Both the position numbers and the translations under genes were made by a program. 64,000 bases of DNA, from NCBI GenBank assembly GCA_026745465.1, contig JACYXH010000824.1:1-64000 (forward strand), given 5' to 3'. This document shows positions 39,528 to 50,500 of this stretch, piece by piece (within the stretch, counting starts at the first letter, position 1; the number at the start of each line of letters is the position of its first letter). Origin of the DNA: Lota lota (taxonomy: Eukaryota; Chordata; Actinopteri; Gadiformes; Lotidae). The notes beneath the pieces are model-generated. The model saw only the letters and a program-made list of their open reading frames with translations. It was not told the origin of the DNA and made no database searches.

Positions 39528-41668
39528 TGAAGTATTTCTTCCTCTTTACTTTGACACAAAGTTGCACAGTGCATTACATCATCTCTTCCCTTGACACATG
39601 TTACAATATTATAATGGTTATCATTTGCATTATGTAAATATATCGCATGGCATGTCTGAGCGAAGGTCTGAAAAATATTCCATCGGCCACCATTGAATGT
39701 CATTATGGTTGTTTGCAAGAAGTCAGACGCTGCAAAAATCTCAAGCTGTGTTGCCCACTTTCCTGAATATTGAATTCCTGATGTGGTCAAGTATTGTTGC
39801 ATGGACAGATAACCGTCTAGCAAATATTGCTCAAATGCTGAAGGGTTCTGATGAAGGTGGTGAAATATAGCACGCCGCACCTTTAAATGCTGGTTTTCAT
39901 TACCACAGATCGCAAAGGACAACGCTCTGAAGAAGCAGTTTCCATCACCCTTGATTTTTTGGGTCTCACAAGGATCACCCATGGGTGTGAACTCTTTACT
40001 TAGTTCAACAGTTTTGATACTTTGATTAGTGATCTTTAACTGAGAACACAATATATCCTGATCTACAGATGTCAGTGGATCGAAGCACAATGTGGCTGTT
40101 ACGATGCAAGTAACCATGACATCATCTGGTACTTCACAAATGTCAAGATCACATGACGTGTTCACTTTTGCCACAGTATTGCGACCTTGCTCAAGTATCG
40201 TCCTGCACACATCCATTACAACACAATGTGTTTTAACATCATTAAAATGTGTCCTCTCATCTGCCACATTTGTGGTGTCACTTTTTTGGCCACGTACTAT
40301 TGTCTCCTCTGCTAATACAGTACTGTCAGACAAATGAATTGCATGTCTCTGTGTTCTGTTTAACTGGAACACGTTGACATGTGTATTACTGGTATCATTG
40401 CTGACGTGTTGGCTCGCTTTACGTTTCAACACAGTACTGTAAAGGGGTTGACTACTGATATCGCGACCTGTAGTGCTACATGGCTTACTTACCTTGCAAC
40501 TATCTGGGACATCAGCTGCGACACGTTTGGCTTTCAGCATGGTACTGCATACTGGTTGAATGGTACTGGTACTGGCCCTGGCCAACAGGTCACGTTCAGG
40601 ATCACGTTGCTCTGTGTTGTTAGTCACCTCAAACATCTTATCAACTGCATTAATAGAGTCTGCAAAGTTAAAGATGGCCCTGTACAGTGTTACAATGTCA
40701 GCATGATAAACCAACACACTTTTACCATTAACATCACAAAGTCCTTTAGCATTTCGAGCATGAGGATCAAATAAAGCGTACCGGCCTCTCTGTTTGATAA
40801 CGGCACATGTGCTTTCATGTATGGTTAACAAACATGCATCAAACTCCGTCAAAACCTTTAGCAGTGCCTTGTCCAACGGCATAACCACATTGCGAAGAGA
40901 TTCATCATATTCAGATACATTAACAATACCAGAAATTGACTGGCCATAGTCTATTGAAACACATGTATTACTGAGTTGATGTTGTTTGGGCAATTCATGA
41001 ATTGCAACATAACCATTTGTACCTGCAATTTTACCTGCATCATACATACCACCATAAAGCACATTTCCATGACTCAGTATCTCGTCCAGGTCCTTTGTTC
41101 CCCAGGTTAACACATTCCTCATTGTGCTCATGATGACTGCAGCAACGCTGTTTGGTCCACACTGTTTTCCCTGTGGTGCAAACTGCGAGTGACCTTGGTG
41201 GAATGAGCCATGTACATAGGTCACCTGGGGAATATCAAGTGGTAAACTTTGGGACAAAAGGTTATCAGGGATAATGTCAGAATTGTTCACAGTGTTAAAG
41301 TTTTCACAAGTTTCGCCAAACTTTTCAAGCATCTTCCCAGACTTTTCAAGCGTTGGAGAGTTTTGGAAGGTTTTGTCATTACGGCCAGTATTTGTTTTGC
41401 CATTATGGCCAGGGTTTCTTTTGCCATCACGGCCTATGTTCTTGTCAACCTTTTGAGGAGGTTTAACCTGGTCAGTCAAAGTCATCACAATTTGATTATG
41501 GAGAAGTGAAACTCCGTCAGTCCCCGCCTTTTTTGAATGAGGTGGCAAAACCTCGTCATCAGTCACAGTAGCGTCAGGTTGAGTTGTGCGGTTGGCCCAC
41601 ATCCTCTTCATGGCCTCCGACTTCTTGTTGATACGTTTGCGTGGCATCTGAAAAACACAAACAATCAT
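39518..41668 (-). CDS. Helentron protein with C76-like and OTU cysteine protease domains
   Basis: 716 residues. A basic N-terminus (MPRKRINKKSEAMKRMW) is followed by a 100-residue linker. The first protease-like domain (about residues 155-345) has a Cys motif APQGKQCGPNSVAAVIMS and a Asp-x-His motif YALFDPHAR, the pattern of herpesvirus large-tegument-type (C76) deubiquitinases. The C-terminal OTU domain (about residues 560-705) has GDGNCFFRALSFAICGNE and His in NDNHYNIV. OTU domains are known in Helentron proteins; the added C76-like domain is my reading of motifs. A tttgtgtttttcag acceptor precedes ATG at 41647, so translation may begin at MPRKR after splicing from an upstream UTR exon rather than at 41668. 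Confidence 0.8.
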   Translation of the reverse strand: MIVCVFQMPRKRINKKSEAMKRMWANRTTQPDATVTDDEVLPPHSKKAGTDGVSLLHNQIVMTLTDQVKPPQKVDKNIGRDGKRNPGHNGKTNTGRNDKTFQNSPTLEKSGKMLEKFGETCENFNTVNNSDIIPDNLLSQSLPLDIPQVTYVHGSFHQGHSQFAPQGKQCGPNSVAAVIMSTMRNVLTWGTKDLDEILSHGNVLYGGMYDAGKIAGTNGYVAIHELPKQHQLSNTCVSIDYGQSISGIVNVSEYDESLRNVVMPLDKALLKVLTEFDACLLTIHESTCAVIKQRGRYALFDPHARNAKGLCDVNGKSVLVYHADIVTLYRAIFNFADSINAVDKMFEVTNNTEQRDPERDLLARASTSTIQPVCSTMLKAKRVAADVPDSCKVSKPCSTTGRDISSQPLYSTVLKRKASQHVSNDTSNTHVNVFQLNRTQRHAIHLSDSTVLAEETIVRGQKSDTTNVADERTHFNDVKTHCVVMDVCRTILEQGRNTVAKVNTSCDLDICEVPDDVMVTCIVTATLCFDPLTSVDQDILCSQLKITNQSIKTVELSKEFTPMGDPCETQKIKGDGNCFFRALSFAICGNENQHLKVRRAIFHHLHQNPSAFEQYLLDGYLSMQQYLTTSGIQYSGKWATQLEIFAASDFLQTTIMTFNGGRWNIFQTFAQTCHAIYLHNANDNHYNIVTCVKGRDDVMHCATLCQSKEEEILQCN

Positions 41669-44309
41669 GTTAGCTTTGCATTATTGTATTATGATTAAAC
41701 AGACCCACCAGAACTATATTTTACTGGTTTTATCCACAAACCTTAAAAAGGAAAAGTTGTATACAACGTTAAATATGAGAAAGGTAAATTATTGCAATAT
41801 TACTTAATACCAGATACTGAGCGATCGTTTTCAGATGGTAGAGTGAAATTTCTCAATAGAATAGTCCACATAGCTATATCATACTGATTTCATCCACTAA
41901 CCTGTAAAAGAAAAGTTGTGTTGTGAATTATTTCCAAATCATGCAACAGCATAGGCATTATTATTTCAAGATTATACAATACAAACTCTTCACATATGAT
42001 ATAGAAAATTATTTGTAAATTACTGGAAACTATAACAATGAAAAATAGAAACCGCATTACTTGAATAGCCTACTCGTGTATTCAATTATCTTATTTTGTA
42101 TTTATTGCATTCCTTTTCTCAACTCATGTTGTAATAGCATTATATCATTTAGGCAGACTTAGCAGATTTCCTCTTTGGCTGAGAAAACCTAGATGAAAAC
42201 AAATGCTGTACAAATCTATATACCTTTATCTATGTAATCTATAACTATATTGTAATGCCTTTATGCTCCAAATCATGAACAAAAGGGCAGGCAAGGTGAA
42301 ACATGAAGGGCGATCAAGTACAATATGGTTTATAGGCATAATTTAACATTCCATTACTTAATAATTGTAACCATAACTATATTATATTGGTTGAATCTAC
42401 AAAACTATAAAGGAAATGTTATGCAAGGTGAATAACTTAATCATGCATTAGCATAAACTTTATAAAATGTGCTATTTAAAGATTCTACAGTTGGATCCAC
42501 AAATGGAAGGTCCATTTTACTTTCACAAATATATTACTGGTTTCATCAAGAAAGCTACAGTACAAAGGTCTGTATTAAAGGTTACATGTGAAAAAGCTGA
42601 TAAAGTGCCCTATTGGGTAGCATAGCCATTATAAAAGTGGTTAATGCAAAATTACTGAGAAAATCTGTCCATATTTGATGTAATAGATTATACAACCTAG
42701 AGCACACATCTTCTGAACAACGTTTTATGTAAGGTGAAAGATGAAAAAGGTGACTGCAATCCAATTGTGTGAATGCAAAATTAAACTAGCCATTACTTGA
42801 AATATGGAATATTTTAATATATAATTTTTATGCGCGCATAGAATAGACCAGAACTACATTTGACTAGTTCTTTCCACAAACCGATGAAAAAAAGATTTTT
42901 ATGCAAGATCAATTTGAGGAATCATTACATGTAGGATAATTACATTTAATGTTATTTTAACATTCCATAGTTAAAAATATGATCATATTATTCAGATGTA
43001 TGCACAAACATGTGATGGAAAAGATATACTGAAACATATGAAGCTTCACTCTTGATATTTATCAACTACGAATAATTCTGAAGTCTAACAAATACGTTTA
43101 CTCTGCCACTGAACGTGTACTCACCGTATCAAGCTGAAAACAACGGTAGCTTTTTCTGGTGTTACATAGAAGAGACAGAAAACAGGAAAAAGGATATGAG
43201 GTACAATCATTATTGCAATTATACCTTTACACAATTAATTGATAGGTTGCTTTAAGTCAGGAAAATCCTTAAAGGCTCAACATTATTGAAGGAAAACAAT
43301 TGACTGCATGCATAATTAATGTGCATGTAAAAATATGTTGTATTTGTCAAACACTACTACAATGCCAGTCTTAACAATCTTTGAATAGGGATGGCTAATT
43401 ACGCCTGTTGCTGACTATAAAATACTATACACTTCAAGAATACTTCATTTAAATATCCTGTTAATCAGCTACAAAATAATATCACACAAAATAGAAATTT
43501 TCAGATTGGGCAATCATCAATGTTCATGATGAGTTTCACCACTGATGTCTAACAACACAAAGTAGCATGTTGTGCATACATGACGGGCTAAAATAGCAAC
43601 ATCAGCCGATGAGGAAACTATCATCTTAAGATAAATCGTTAGCTTTATGTTGTCATATTACTAATCCCTATTAGACAGGAATGGGACAACCCGTTGGCTG
43701 CGATAGTCCATTTGCGTGTTAGATAAGAGATAAGACGTCTTAAGGCCTAATCTTAAGACCTGACGTTAACATGTCAATTGTTGTCGCTTAAACAGGTAAA
43801 AAGATTACGTGTTAACACGACCAAACTCTACATGTTACCACGCAGAGATCGATCGCGTTAACGCGACATATTTAAGACCTTATTTGCTCAAATAGTCTTT
43901 CATATCCTGTAACGTAATAACGCCAATAAACGCGAATAATATCAGCGGGTTACACAACTGGGCCTACCGTAATACAACATCGCAACACGTTGTAAAATAT
44001 GTACGTGTAAACTTCACTTTAGGGAAAACATAACGATGATGTATAATACAACACTACAAATTAGCAAACTCAAAGTAAATGAGACACATTGGGGACGGAT
44101 GTAAGGCTTTGTTCAACTACTATATCGGACCATCAAAATGACCTGCCACATTTCTTAAACGTTAAATAACGTGAAAATGACAACTCATTTCCTCTCACAT
44201 TTATGAATGACGCAGAACATATATATTACACCTAATCCTTTCTATTTATGCATGCACAACTCAAAAATCAAGCTAACATGGTTATCCTAGCCACCACACG
44301 TCTACTCAC
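41669..44309 (-). other. AT-rich 5' region/intron of the Helentron
   Basis: No coding sequence. About five diverged units recur, each with a tactggtt-like word, tccacaaacct or a variant, a-rich gaaaagttgta, and a later attacttg. On the minus strand some of these give pyrimidine-rich AG sites. Probably the intron between the UTR exon (44310-44370) and the protease ORF. Confidence 0.45.
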
Positions 44310-44370
44310 CGTCTCAAATCACACGAAATGATGGCGTGTTCTTCTTCCTCCGGTTAGAAGCAGCAGATAC
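44310..44370 (-). other. Probable 5' UTR exon with GT donor
   Basis: The minus-strand sequence ends ttgagacg|gtgagtag, a strong donor. A similar ctcaccgtatcaagctgaaaac sequence lies at 43122. The exon is interrupted on its 5' side by the LTR element at 44375. Confidence 0.35.
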
Positions 44371-44374
44371 GTAT

Positions 44375-44592
44375 TGTAATATTCATATGTATCAACCATA
44401 CTGAATTGTGATTGGATGCATTATACTGTGCTATGATTGGTTAAGACCACCCAGGTCGTGAGGGCAGTCGCAAAGGATCATGGCCAGGAGCACATGGACA
44501 TCCAAGTCACAGCTAGCTAATAAAGAGCTACGTTTCTAAATATCCTGTCGTCCTGCATTTTACTATTTGTATAAAGTATACAAAACAAGACA
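44375..44592 (+). repeat. 5' LTR
   Basis: It is nearly identical to 46654-46870 and has a late AATAAA (ctaataaagagct). Confidence 0.9.
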
Positions 44593-44618
44593 TGGTGTCA
44601 GAGTAAAAGGACTGAAAG

Positions 44619-45480
44619 ATGGATTTTGCTGGAGTTCCTTCACCTCGAATGGATTGGGGGTCTACGAATTTACCCGATGCATGGCGTAAGTTCAAACAGC
44701 ACGTGGAGCTGATGTTCACGGGTCCTCTGAAGGAAAGAGGAGAAGAGGAAAAGTGCAGCTACCTGCTCCTCTGGATCGGTGAACACGGGAGAGACATTTA
44801 CAACACATGGACACTTACCGAGGCTGAATCAAAGGTACTGACAACGTACTACGATCGTTTTGGAGCATATGTTGTGCCAAAGACCAATACAATTTTCGCT
44901 AGGTACAAATTCCATGAGAAGGTACAAGGCGCTAGCGAATCGTTTGAACAGTTTGTCACTGAGCTGCGTCTGCTTGTGAAAGACTGTGATTATGCAAACA
45001 AGGATGAGATGGTCAGGGACCGTATTGTATTTGGAATACACTCACCGCGAGTGAGAGAGAAACTTTTGAATGTCGGATCAGAGCTAACGCTAGACAAAGC
45101 TATCGACATAGCCAGATCTCACGAGCTAGCACAGGTTCAGATGAAAACCATTTCAGGCGGCAGCACGTGCGCATCACGTGAACAAGCAGTGCACGCAGTC
45201 AGGCAGACATCAAAGCACACCTCCAGTGCCCAGAGAGCATGTTTCAGAACGGAGACAGACAGAACTCCAAGACAAAGCGACACAGACTCCAAACGCCCCA
45301 AAACATGTGGATATTGTGGATACAAAGTGCATGGCGAACAGGGGAATTGCCCAGCTAAAGGCAAACAGTGTACTAAATGTGGAAAATGGAATCACTTTGC
45401 AAAAGTGTGCAGAGTTTACCGTGGAAAAACAGTACATGCAGTGAGTGAAGACGAAATGTCAATCAAAGAGTCAAATGCTG
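44619..45480 (+). CDS. Gag-like region of the LTR fossil
   Basis: An open region beginning MDFAGVPSPRMDWG. It has a retrotransposon gag fold signature (AWRKFKQHVELMFTG, FARYKFHEKVQGASESFEQF) and two zinc-knuckle-like clusters (CGYCG...C, CTKCGKWNHFAKVC) near 45305-45420. It is part of a broken element. Confidence 0.8.
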
Positions 45481-45582
45481 ATGAACTGTTTATTGATACA
45501 GTGACACAGAAACGTCAGATATCAGAGACAGAGCAAGCCTTTGCTGACATTGAGATAGGACAACGAGGACTACATTATAACA

Positions 45583-46434
45583 GTGGACTACTACAGCAGA
45601 TATTTCGAACTCGACAGACTTCACAGCACCACATCTGCAGCTGTGATACACAAGCTGAAAGCAGCCTTTGCCAGGCATGGCATTGTAGAGACTCTAATAT
45701 CTGACAATGGGCCCTGTTACAAATCAAATGAGTTTGAATCCTTCACAAAAGCATGGGAGTTCACACACATCACCACAAGCCCACATTACCCTCAAAGTAA
45801 TGGCCTTGCTGAAAAATCTGTGCAGATCGCTAAATCGCTCATGGACAAAGCAAAAGCAGACAAGAGAGACCCCTACCTCAGTCTCCTTGAATACCGCAAC
45901 ACTCCAGTTGACAACTTCAAATCACCAGCCCAGCTGTTGATGAGCCGCAGACTTCGCTCAATCCTTCCCAGCACCAACCAGCATCTGCAACCTGAGGTCG
46001 TCAGATACAAGGAAGTGTATGCAAAACGTGCACAGAGACAACAACAGCAAAAGCGATACTACGACAGGTCAGCCAGACCACTGCCACTACTGAACGACGG
46101 AGAGTCAGTTAGAATCCAGGAGCATGGCTACTGGAAGCCAGCAGTCGTCATCCGACCAGCTGACACTGAACGTTCATATCTCGTTCGCACCGCAGAAGGA
46201 GCGGTGTACCGCCGCAATCGTCGTCACCTCCTGAACACAAAAGAACAACACACTGACGAGATGAACTGTTCCCCTGAAAGAGAACGGGGTGGACTACACA
46301 CAGACACAGCACAACATACACCATGCTTACCTGCCACACCACAAGACCTGTTGACTGACACAGTGGCATGCCCAGCTTCATATCGCACAAGGTCAGGAAG
46401 AGAGGTCAAGCCTAGAGCTGTCCTAGACCTGTGA
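45583..46434 (+). CDS. Integrase region of the LTR fossil
   Basis: Gypsy-type integrase sequence: SDNGPCYKSNEFESF, SPHYPQSNGLAEKSVQ and LLEYRNTPVDNFKSPAQLLM, then a C-terminal domain (VRIQEHGYWKPAVVI). No complete polyprotein is present. Confidence 0.8.
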   Translation: MDYYSRYFELDRLHSTTSAAVIHKLKAAFARHGIVETLISDNGPCYKSNEFESFTKAWEFTHITTSPHYPQSNGLAEKSVQIAKSLMDKAKADKRDPYLSLLEYRNTPVDNFKSPAQLLMSRRLRSILPSTNQHLQPEVVRYKEVYAKRAQRQQQQKRYYDRSARPLPLLNDGESVRIQEHGYWKPAVVIRPADTERSYLVRTAEGAVYRRNRRHLLNTKEQHTDEMNCSPERERGGLHTDTAQHTPCLPATPQDLLTDTVACPASYRTRSGREVKPRAVLDL

Positions 46435-46653
46435 AATGTAAAAGGGTGTAGGCGGATCGCTGCCCTAAAAGAGTTCCAGACTGTAAACTTGTTATTGAAA
46501 GTTAACTTGAAATGCTTGATATGGTATTTGTCTGTTATGTTGATGCAGTTGGTGCAGTTTAAATGATTACTTACCTCGAGTTCAAACTACAGAGCATATA
46601 TTCAAAAACACTTTGTTGTTCTACATATTGTTTTTTTTTTAAAACAAGGGAGA

Positions 46654-46870
46654 TGTAATATTCATATGTATCAACATACTGAATTGTGATTGGATGCATT
46701 ATACTGTGCTATGATTGGTTAAGACCACCCAGGTCGTGAGGGCAGTCGCAAAGGATCATGGCCAGGAGCACATGGACATCCAAGTCACAGCTAGCTAATA
46801 AAGAGCTACGTTTCTAAATATCCTGTCGTCCTGCATTTTACTATTTGTATAAAGTATACAAAACAAGACA
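46654..46870 (+). repeat. 3' LTR
   Basis: 217 bp, nearly identical to the 5' LTR. It is preceded by aaaacaagggaga as polypurine tract and followed by the CGTAT target duplication. Confidence 0.9.
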
Positions 46871-47505
46871 CGTATGACATGTGACGTGTGACACGTGACG
46901 TACGACAGGTACAAACGAATTTTCTCCCAAGCAGTTACACCGCACCTTTTTGTTGCAAGGCAAATTAATTAGAAAAGGGGCACTTTTTGCTCATAATATA
47001 TTAAAATATCAAGTTTGATAAAGCTACCAATGTTTAACTATGTATTTAATAATCAAACACATTTAACACGAAATAGTCAACCATCTCCCATTGCAAAGGC
47101 AATTTATGTCAAATGAAACCTTCCACTTAAGCTGCGTTGTACTTTCACTTACTTACCCAGTCAACATCATTGATTATTAAACGTATTACCAAAATGACAT
47201 GTCGGCCCATGCATTTCTACAAACTACCATTCTTTTGAGCATGTTATTTTCAATATACCATCAATAAGCCAAAATGTGCCAGTGGTTAACTTATTTACAG
47301 GCGTTGCAGTGAAATAATTACTGCAACACAGCCACCAAGTATTCAGCAAGTTCTCAAAGGGGATCACATGCCATCCACCATGATGTCTTCAAACCCAACT
47401 TGAACACAATTGAATAATAAGCAAACAGCGACAAACAGGAGAAAGTAACATTTATTTACACAGAAACAATAAGAACACGGAAAGAAAATAACTAGGCACA
47501 AACAC
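46871..47505. other. Non-coding gap with CACGTG/ACGT-rich patch and poly(A) signal
   Basis: 46871-46915 is dense in ACGT words (tgacgtgtgacacgtgacg), a possible promoter-proximal patch for the Helentron transcript running leftward. At about 47446-47460 the minus strand reads gtaaataaatgtt, a likely poly(A) signal for the OB-fold gene that ends at 47506. Nothing else was found. Confidence 0.4.
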
Positions 47506-50500
47506 TTACATTAACCTTAGAAAATACAACTGGAAAAACGATAAAAACAACTTGGTACACTCAGCCACACACACAAACAACTCCTCCAACCCCATCACCT
47601 CCTCCGCCTCCTCTCCCTCTTGGACCTTCTCTATGCCACTAATAATGTTGTTAGCACTGTTGTTAGCACTGTGCTGAAAGCGGAACACACCCCCGTCTAA
47701 AAAGTGCTCCTCTACTAAATCTACCTTTTCAAGCAGCTCCATAAGGTTGTTTTCAGTGAGGTAGCCCACCAGAACAGACATGGTCAGTGTCAACCTCAAT
47801 CTGACATCCCCCTGCATGACCACGACTGTCCCGTTGACGGCTGGCATGTAGGCAGTGGCCCTCTGCAATAGGCCACAGGACTGGCATCGGTGGTTCCTGT
47901 TGTTAAAATTAAAGGCCTGCTGCTTCTTCTGGCAACCGCCGCATTGCCGGCGGTCAATTAGTTGGACCCCACTGACTGTGCCATGCACCGTTGCTAGCAC
48001 CTCGTCTTCCACCTCCAATCGCTGCCTCTCTACCGCATCCGGGACTTGGACCTCCTCCTCTGCCACTCTGATGGTGGTGGTCTTTGTGGTTGTGAGGGAC
48101 AACCCACCATGATCACGCACCGACAGGTCTGTTATAATATAGGACCCTCCCAGCGCCACCTGGCGAATAAGGGCCTCCCATAAAACCACCTTTACTTTCC
48201 CGGTGTGGTCAGCCACATGGCAGTCTTTCGCCTCCAGTTTGGCGGAGAAGACGGTGATAATGTTGCTGCAGGCCTGCAGCCACACCACCTTCACCTTGAT
48301 CATTCCCACCTACAACACAATAAAATGACACCGCATGATTATCTACTTATCCCTCATATTTAGTATGGAAGATTCATACACCTTTGGCTTTTAAGTTGGT
48401 TCTCATTTCCTTTCAAGGATTGAACCACTTACTTTCTGGCGAGGTCGAAGGCCAGCCACCTGCGCCACAGTCAAGGTGCTGTTGTCACTGGGCTCCTTGC
48501 ACCCGAAACCCAGAGTCACCGCCACCTCCAGCGTGGACCCATGATGAATCTGGATGTCATATTCATCAGCGCTATAGCCTGTACAGCCGAAAATAGAACC
48601 ACACGATTACCATACATGTCCATGCAAGCCAACAGCTATACCATTATACGTAGCAACACCAAACCGTCTCTCATAATACATGCCCACACACAACTGATTG
48701 AACAGTTCTCTAAATATCAGTTTATGCTACTTTAAAAAGGATAAGGTCAACATAAAAAAACGTTTCTTAAGACGTTGCATGCATACTACTATGGCATTAA
48801 AACATACATGCATAACACCAAACTCTTGGGGAAAGAGAGCAACAATCAAAATGAAGTTAATACAGGTTGTGAAGTTCACGTCACACAGACCTAAACGCGC
48901 CATGTTTATAGGTCGTTGCCTCTGTTGGTACCGTCTTAAAAGATGGCACCCGGCAAAAGGCAACTACACACACCCTCTACAAAATGGCGACTTGACCATC
49001 ATCAAGGGTTGCATACACAGCCAACGTTTAGCAAACACAAAATTCAACATGGTTTGCAAGCGAAGGAAAAAAATAACTTGGCTAGTGTAATAAACACGGT
49101 TGGACAAAATTACACAAATACAACCATAAACTGAGAACATATTAGCTCGTTAGCTTCTTAGCGTCGTCGACGACATTCGATTAAAACAAATAATGACATT
49201 TCACTTGACACCCTCAACACAGCTACCACTTTACTTTCCAAAACATAAAACATAAAACAAGCCTGCATTCGACAATATATATCACTTACTCAAAGTTCTT
49301 CGCACATTGCCTATCTTCATGGGGGTGTGGTTGGCCGCCGTCTGTTGAAATCGCCCGTGTTTTTCAGCAGAAAACACGACGCCTCTTCGGTAGCTGTTGT
49401 TACAAGCCAAATGGTTCCCAAGCTATCTGGTTCCCGATCGCATGCATGTGGCGGGCACGAGCATACGTTCCCGGATGAACCAAATGAAGCGGAGCTCAAC
49501 GTCAGCATGTTCGTCAAAATTCCACAAACCTATCTTTAGTTTGTATGTTTTATATGTCGTTATTCTTGTAAATAGGTATGTCTTACAGAGTTCTACATTA
49601 AAGGCACCTCTAACACCTGATTATATTAATTATTTGTCTTCTTATTAAAAAAATTAAAAACGGTCACGAGCTGGATTCGATCACACTCTCCTATATAAAG
49701 TTGTAACTTGCAGGGCACCTGCAGGTGTCCAGTACACCACCGAGACATCCTTAAAAAAACCCATTTCGTGTAGTGATAATAAGCCACATTACTACTGGGG
49801 GGAACATTTTGGCTCGGGCTGGTTTAAGACATCTGGTTACCTGTTTTCACAACGTTTTACACTTTCTCTGACAGTCCAGACATACAGCGGCCGACTATAG
49901 CAGTTAGATTCACCACTAACTACTAATATGTCACGAACAGTAGTTTGATTTTTGAATGCACAATTCAACTGGCTACATTTATATGAGCATATATGAATAG
50001 GCGAGCGAACATTTGTTTGTACTTAATGGTTATCATTACTCACAGGCCAAAATGCTCAGCATGGTTTTCAAAATGAGGAAGTCTGGGTGGAGAAAATCTA
50101 TATTTATTTTGGTGGAGAACCCAAAATAAAATGACAAAGTCCACATCACCAAACGGAAAGTGAAAAACTCCCCCAAAACAGGTACAAAAAATATGCATAA
50201 ATAGAGAATCAAAATATAAATAACCCATTGTAAATGCACCACATGGCAGCAGCTAGGTCAGAGCAGACCTAGATAGTAATCATCAGGTCCAGTCACTTTT
50301 TGGCTTGGCTCCCCACAGAACTTCTCTGCAGCCACGCTGCAAGAACATTGCCCAGGTACCTACAGACAATACTGACACAGACCAAAACAATTAGGGTCAC
50401 AGTCCCGCACACAACACGAAACCACTGATTCAAGGTAAATGGCCATGCACTCTGTGTGGTTCATTAAGCATCTGTAGGACCAAGGACCAGTCTATACAGG

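Larger units (their letters stand above)
34348..44370 (-). mobile_element. Helentron-type rolling-circle transposon (Helitron)
   Basis: The minus strand carries, in order, a large cysteine-protease protein (39518-41668), a zinc-finger/repeat protein (38334-39527), a Rep/HUH nickase (36270-38395) and a PIF1-type helicase (34348-36240). The OTU protease marks the Helentron lineage among Helitrons. The upstream 2.6 kb is AT-rich with a probable 5' UTR exon (donor gtgagt at 44309). It is not intact: the Rep-helicase part is split by about three frame changes and the helicase lacks its last motif. The OB-fold gene at 47.5-55.9 kb, on the same strand, may belong to it, in which case the original element was about 23 kb. 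Hallmark termini were not pinned down. Confidence 0.8.
44375..46870 (+). mobile_element. Compact Ty3/Gypsy-like LTR element (fossil)
   Basis: LTRs of 218 and 217 bp (44375-44592, 46654-46870) start TGTAATATTC and end AAGACA. They are flanked by the 5-bp direct repeat CGTAT (44370-44374 and 46871-46875). A primer-binding-site-like TGGTGTCAGAG follows the 5' LTR and a purine tract precedes the 3' LTR. Parts recognised are a gag-like protein with zinc knuckles (44619 on) and an integrase region (to 46434). It is incomplete and cannot be autonomous. The LTRs differ by little more than a one-base indel, so the insertion is young. Confidence 0.88.
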
